Positions 6,735 through 8,942 of a stretch of 8,942 bases of DNA are shown piece after piece (the first letter of the stretch is position 1; every line of letters starts with the position of its first letter). The notes under the pieces are model-generated. The model was not told where the DNA came from and did not search any database. It saw only the letters and a program-made list of their open reading frames with translations. Source of the stretch: an uncultured Eubacteriales bacterium (GTDB lineage Bacteria; Bacillota; Clostridia; UBA1381; UBA9506); NCBI GenBank assembly GCA_902478395.1, contig CABSKZ010000101.1:1-8942 (forward strand), written 5' to 3'. The position numbers and the translations under genes are program-made.

Positions 6735-7985
6735 TTATTGTTTGTTTTTCAGCAGATATGCTTCCGCTTCGGCACACCACAGGCCATTGTTTGCGGATAC
6801 GATGCGGTCCAGTTCCTGCAGAACAGGATCTGCAGACTGGCCAAATTCAGCAATCGGCGTCAGCGGCATTTCAATGTTGAGATAAATCAGCTTTTTGCCG
6901 CCCGGAATGTTCGGCAGGTTCAGCGTTGTGCCAATAATCGCATCCATCCCGCCGATATGTGTTATCATTGCGGCCGGGTCTATCGTCCCCTGTTCCATCA
7001 GCTTTAAGGATTCCACCATGTCGGCCGTGTTGCCGCCGCTTGTCCCTACCACATGCGTGGACGCATAATGGACATTATAGAAGTTGAATTCAGCGGCAAA
7101 TGCAGGGTTCGTCGGTCCCGCGAAGAAGTTCAGACAACCGTCCCGCCCCAGAATTTTGTCGCCCATCTCAACAACCGGCTTAACGGGTGCAAACACAAAT
7201 ACATCATCGTAGCCTTTGCCATCGGTCAGGTTCATCATATAGCTGATTGGCTCTTCTATATTTCCTGTGTTTAGATAAATCAATTCCACACCATTTTTTT
7301 GGGCTTCTTCCACTGGAAGAATAGAAGCCGCGCGGTTAAGCCGCGCTTGGTCGATGTCCGTCACAACCAGTTTTGCGGGTTTTCTGTCGCAGTGGATGGC
7401 ATAATCTATCGCACCAAGTCCCATCGGGCCGACACCAGCAAGAATTGCCGCATTGCCTCCCTCTTTGATGCCCATGGAATGCTCATAAGAACCTGCCGTT
7501 GTGTGATAGTTTGCATGGAAACCGCCTGCAATACAGGACATTGGTTCCGCTAAAGAGCCATAGAAAAATGCTTCACCATCATACGGAAGAAAACAGCCTT
7601 CTTCCATAAACTCATTCGGAATAATGATATAGGTTGACGAGCCGCCGAAATAAGGATAGGAATATCCAGGTGCGGCAAGGCTTCCTTTATAATTGATGGC
7701 AGGCTGGACTGAAAATTTTTGTCCCGGTTTGAACTTATCCTTCCATTTCGAGCCGACCTCGACAATTTCCCCGCAGAACTCATGTCCAATAACAATCGGA
7801 TTTTCGGCGACATTATCGGGCACCCTTTTGTGGTCGCCGCCCTGTTTTGCAGCCTTATAGGACGACATACAAATACTGTCGGAAATGACGTGCCCCAGAA
7901 TCTGGTCGTCGGCAAGCGCCGGAAGGTCCACTTCCTCCAGCCGCAGGTCCTCCTTGCCATACAGTCTAACCGCTTTTGTTTTCAT
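6735..7985 (-). CDS. sorE: L-sorbose-1-phosphate reductase-like zinc-dependent alcohol dehydrogenase (SorE type)
   Basis: This 416-residue medium-chain dehydrogenase closely follows the SorE pattern of enteric sorbose operons: an MKTKAVRLYGKEDLRLEE opening, DSICMSSYKAA, GGDHKRVPDNVAENP, GHEFCGEI, SYEHSMGI, DDVFVFAPV, GCLNFFAGP, THVVGTSGGNT and IPGGKKLIY. SorE reduces L-sorbose-1-phosphate to D-glucitol-6-phosphate with NAD(P)H. Likely catalytic zinc ligands are C39, H68, E69 and E147 (EP). The four-cysteine structural zinc lobe of typical alcohol dehydrogenases is absent. The nucleotide-binding turn is GVGPMGLG (184-191). About 40 residues follow the last SorE-like block. AAGGAGG six bases before ATG 7983-7985 is a near-perfect ribosome binding site. 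It sits between the regulator (28 bases away) and the SorD-like gene (12 bases away). Pairing with SorD supports a polyol or ketose phosphate substrate, but no sorbose PTS is visible here, so the symbol denotes family only. Confidence 0.88.
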   Translation of the reverse strand: MKTKAVRLYGKEDLRLEEVDLPALADDQILGHVISDSICMSSYKAAKQGGDHKRVPDNVAENPIVIGHEFCGEIVEVGSKWKDKFKPGQKFSVQPAINYKGSLAAPGYSYPYFGGSSTYIIIPNEFMEEGCFLPYDGEAFFYGSLAEPMSCIAGGFHANYHTTAGSYEHSMGIKEGGNAAILAGVGPMGLGAIDYAIHCDRKPAKLVVTDIDQARLNRAASILPVEEAQKNGVELIYLNTGNIEEPISYMMNLTDGKGYDDVFVFAPVKPVVEMGDKILGRDGCLNFFAGPTNPAFAAEFNFYNVHYASTHVVGTSGGNTADMVESLKLMEQGTIDPAAMITHIGGMDAIIGTTLNLPNIPGGKKLIYLNIEMPLTPIAEFGQSADPVLQELDRIVSANNGLWCAEAEAYLLKNKQ

Positions 7986-8013
7986 ACAGTTCCTCCTTTT
8001 TATAATCTATCTA

Positions 8014-8787
8014 CTATATTATCTTCATGCCTGTCTGTCTTGAAATTTTTTGCAGCTCTTCATCTGGCTCCTTTTCCATAATCAGAAGATCGACATCCTC
8101 CGGATAACAGAAGGTGTATGGCATATTCTTACCAAGTTTGGACGAATCCATCAAGACAATGGTCTGTTTTGCTTTGTTTACTACATATTTCTTTAGCTCA
8201 CATTCATTGTAATCACCGTTGGAAAAACCGCCCTCCGGACTGAAACAGCTTGCCCCGATAAACGCAACATCGATATTGATGTTCTTCAAGTGCTCAATCG
8301 CCCCCGCTCCTGCTACGCAAAGGTTTGAGCGGCTCAGCTGTCCGCCGGTCAGGTTTACAGTAATATGCTTGTTCGCCGCCAATTCCATAGAGAGGTTAAT
8401 TCCGCTGGTGACGATGAAGAAGCGTTCGTCGGGAAGTTTAGAGGCAAGCTGCATGGTTGTGCTTCCCGCGTCAATGAAAATGCTCCGGTCGCTGACTGCG
8501 TAAGGGAGCGCTTTCTGCGCGATGATACGTTTTGCCTCCGTATTCAGGGTTTCCCTGTTGCCGTAATCATCCTCCACATTTTTAAACAACATGCTGCGCG
8601 AGAGGTGGCTGATTGATTTCGCACCGCCCTTGATTTTGACAATCTTATTTTCATTTTCCAAAGCATCCAAATCCCGCCGGATGGTCATGCTCGAAATATC
8701 AGGGAACAGGGCCTCCAGCTCCTTCAGTGAAACCTCGCCTTTCTGTTCGATTAAATCGTAAATTGTGTTGCGTCTGTTTGCAATCAA
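8014..8787 (-). CDS. DeoR-family transcriptional regulator
   Basis: From the TTG at 8785-8787 this is a 257-residue regulator, standard for DeoR/GlpR proteins. An N-terminal winged helix-turn-helix (about residues 1-55, with SMTIRRDLDALE and KIVKIKGGA) binds DNA. The DeoRC sensor domain follows, with IDAGSTT (105-111), VTSG (126-129), the LTGG run, DVAFIGAS (173-180), the E-C-E-L-K-K segment and MDSSKLGK (213-220), which usually binds a phosphorylated sugar. ATG at 8803-8805 in the same frame would add six residues but has no Shine-Dalgarno and lies inside an inverted repeat. TTG is preceded by AGGA at 9 bases and gives the usual family N-terminus. As first gene of the operon it probably represses its own transcript until the pathway's sugar-phosphate intermediate accumulates (inferred). 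It ends in tandem TAG codons, 28 bases before the SorE-like gene. Confidence 0.92.
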   Translation of the reverse strand: MIANRRNTIYDLIEQKGEVSLKELEALFPDISSMTIRRDLDALENENKIVKIKGGAKSISHLSRSMLFKNVEDDYGNRETLNTEAKRIIAQKALPYAVSDRSIFIDAGSTTMQLASKLPDERFFIVTSGINLSMELAANKHITVNLTGGQLSRSNLCVAGAGAIEHLKNINIDVAFIGASCFSPEGGFSNGDYNECELKKYVVNKAKQTIVLMDSSKLGKNMPYTFCYPEDVDLLIMEKEPDEELQKISRQTGMKII

Positions 8788-8794
8788 CCTGTCA

Positions 8795-8800
8795 CATCCT
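8795..8800 (-). promoter_or_regulatory. Ribosome binding site supporting a TTG start for the DeoR regulator
   Basis: AGGATG (minus strand) lies upstream of TTG 8785-8787, with 9 bases between AGGA and the start codon. No purine-rich site precedes the alternative ATG at 8805, where the leader reads AATTTAACATTCAA. Confidence 0.5.
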
Positions 8801-8815
8801 AACATTTGAATGTTA
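8800..8815. promoter_or_regulatory. Perfect inverted repeat, candidate DeoR operator
   Basis: TAACATT-TG-AATGTTA is a perfect 7+7 palindrome with a 2-base centre. It lies about 15-30 bases downstream of the predicted transcription start and just before the regulator's TTG codon, a place where a bound repressor would block the operon. A matching half-site, TAACAT, recurs at 8843-8848 in the promoter spacer, 43 bases (about four helical turns) away. Its role as an operator is inferred from symmetry and position. Confidence 0.5.
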
Positions 8816-8836
8816 AATTATATCAGATATAGTGTA

Positions 8837-8865
8837 ATTATATAACATATATAAAATTGCGTCAA
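8837..8865 (-). promoter_or_regulatory. Sigma-A-type promoter of the six-gene operon
   Basis: On the minus strand TTGACG (8860-8865) and TATAAT (8837-8842) are separated by exactly 17 bases, differing from consensus at one position. The predicted start of transcription is near 8830, giving a leader of about 43 bases to TTG 8787. A second TATAAT at 8817-8822 has no fitting -35 and is not preferred. No comparable promoter was seen in the short gaps between the six genes. Confidence 0.8.
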
Positions 8866-8871
8866 GTAAAA

Positions 8872-8890
8872 TTTCTGTGAATTTCAGAAA
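8872..8890. repeat. Imperfect palindrome just upstream of the -35 box
   Basis: TTTCTG (8872-8877) and CAGAAA (8885-8890) form a 6-bp inverted repeat around the 7-base centre TGAATTT. It is centred about 51 bases upstream of the predicted start, a usual place for an activator. It lacks the central CG of a catabolite-responsive (cre) element and is not a good CRP site. The region is AT-rich, so chance is possible. Confidence 0.35.
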
Positions 8891-8942
8891 ATATTTCGAC
8901 ATCCAAATAGATGCGGTTTGACAGAATTAAACGGGTGGATTA

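Noticed and set aside
2829..8013. Internal promoters or terminators between the operon genes
   Set aside because: The gaps are only 12-49 bases and hold ribosome binding sites, but no convincing -35/-10 pairs or hairpins with U tracts.
8817..8822. Second TATAAT as a downstream promoter
   Set aside because: The bases 17 positions upstream read TTATAT, a poor -35, and the other promoter is nearly consensus.
8872..8890. Catabolite-responsive (cre) or CRP site
   Set aside because: The palindrome lacks the central CG of cre elements and does not match TGTGA-N6-TCACA in both arms, so neither regulator is called.

Overview
The window looks like chromosomal DNA from an anaerobic Firmicute of the Clostridia class, probably a gut-type lineage. 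This is inferred from the moderate GC content by eye, strong AGGAGG-type ribosome binding sites, a near-consensus sigma-A promoter with AT-rich flanks, and the protein families present. No rRNA, tRNA, CRISPR array, insertion sequence or riboswitch was recognised.

Layout. Positions 1-302 (+ strand) hold a decayed fragment of an XRE/Cro-C1 helix-turn-helix gene and an intact 50-residue four-cysteine protein; both look like leftovers of a phage-like or mobile region. A strong hairpin at 306-330, U-rich on the minus strand, separates this from the rest. From 354 to about 8830 everything is one minus-strand operon of six genes with gaps of only 12-49 bases. In transcription order these are a DeoR-family regulator, a SorE-type (L-sorbose-1-phosphate reductase-like) zinc alcohol dehydrogenase, a SorD/SrlD-type (sorbitol-6-phosphate 2-dehydrogenase-like) short-chain dehydrogenase with an extra N-terminal region, a lipoyl E2 acyltransferase, a dihydrolipoyl dehydrogenase (E3), and a fused E1 alpha-beta thiamine-diphosphate dehydrogenase. 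The promoter (-35 TTGACG, 17-base spacer, -10 TATAAT) lies at 8837-8865. A perfect 16-base inverted repeat in the leader (8800-8815) is a good candidate operator.

How the genes may work together. The two polyol/ketose-phosphate dehydrogenases are the pair that links L-sorbose-1-phosphate, glucitol-6-phosphate and fructose-6-phosphate in enteric sorbose catabolism. No PTS or kinase gene accompanies them here; instead they are cotranscribed with a complete 2-oxoacid/acetoin-dehydrogenase-type complex. This suggests an undescribed catabolic route. In it the two dehydrogenases would oxidise or epimerise a polyol or ketose (possibly phosphorylated), and the E1-E2-E3 complex would cleave the resulting 2-oxoacid or alpha-hydroxyketone to an acyl-CoA plus NADH, under control of a sugar-phosphate-sensing DeoR repressor. 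The true substrate cannot be read from the sequence. Family assignments are strong; the pathway is inference.
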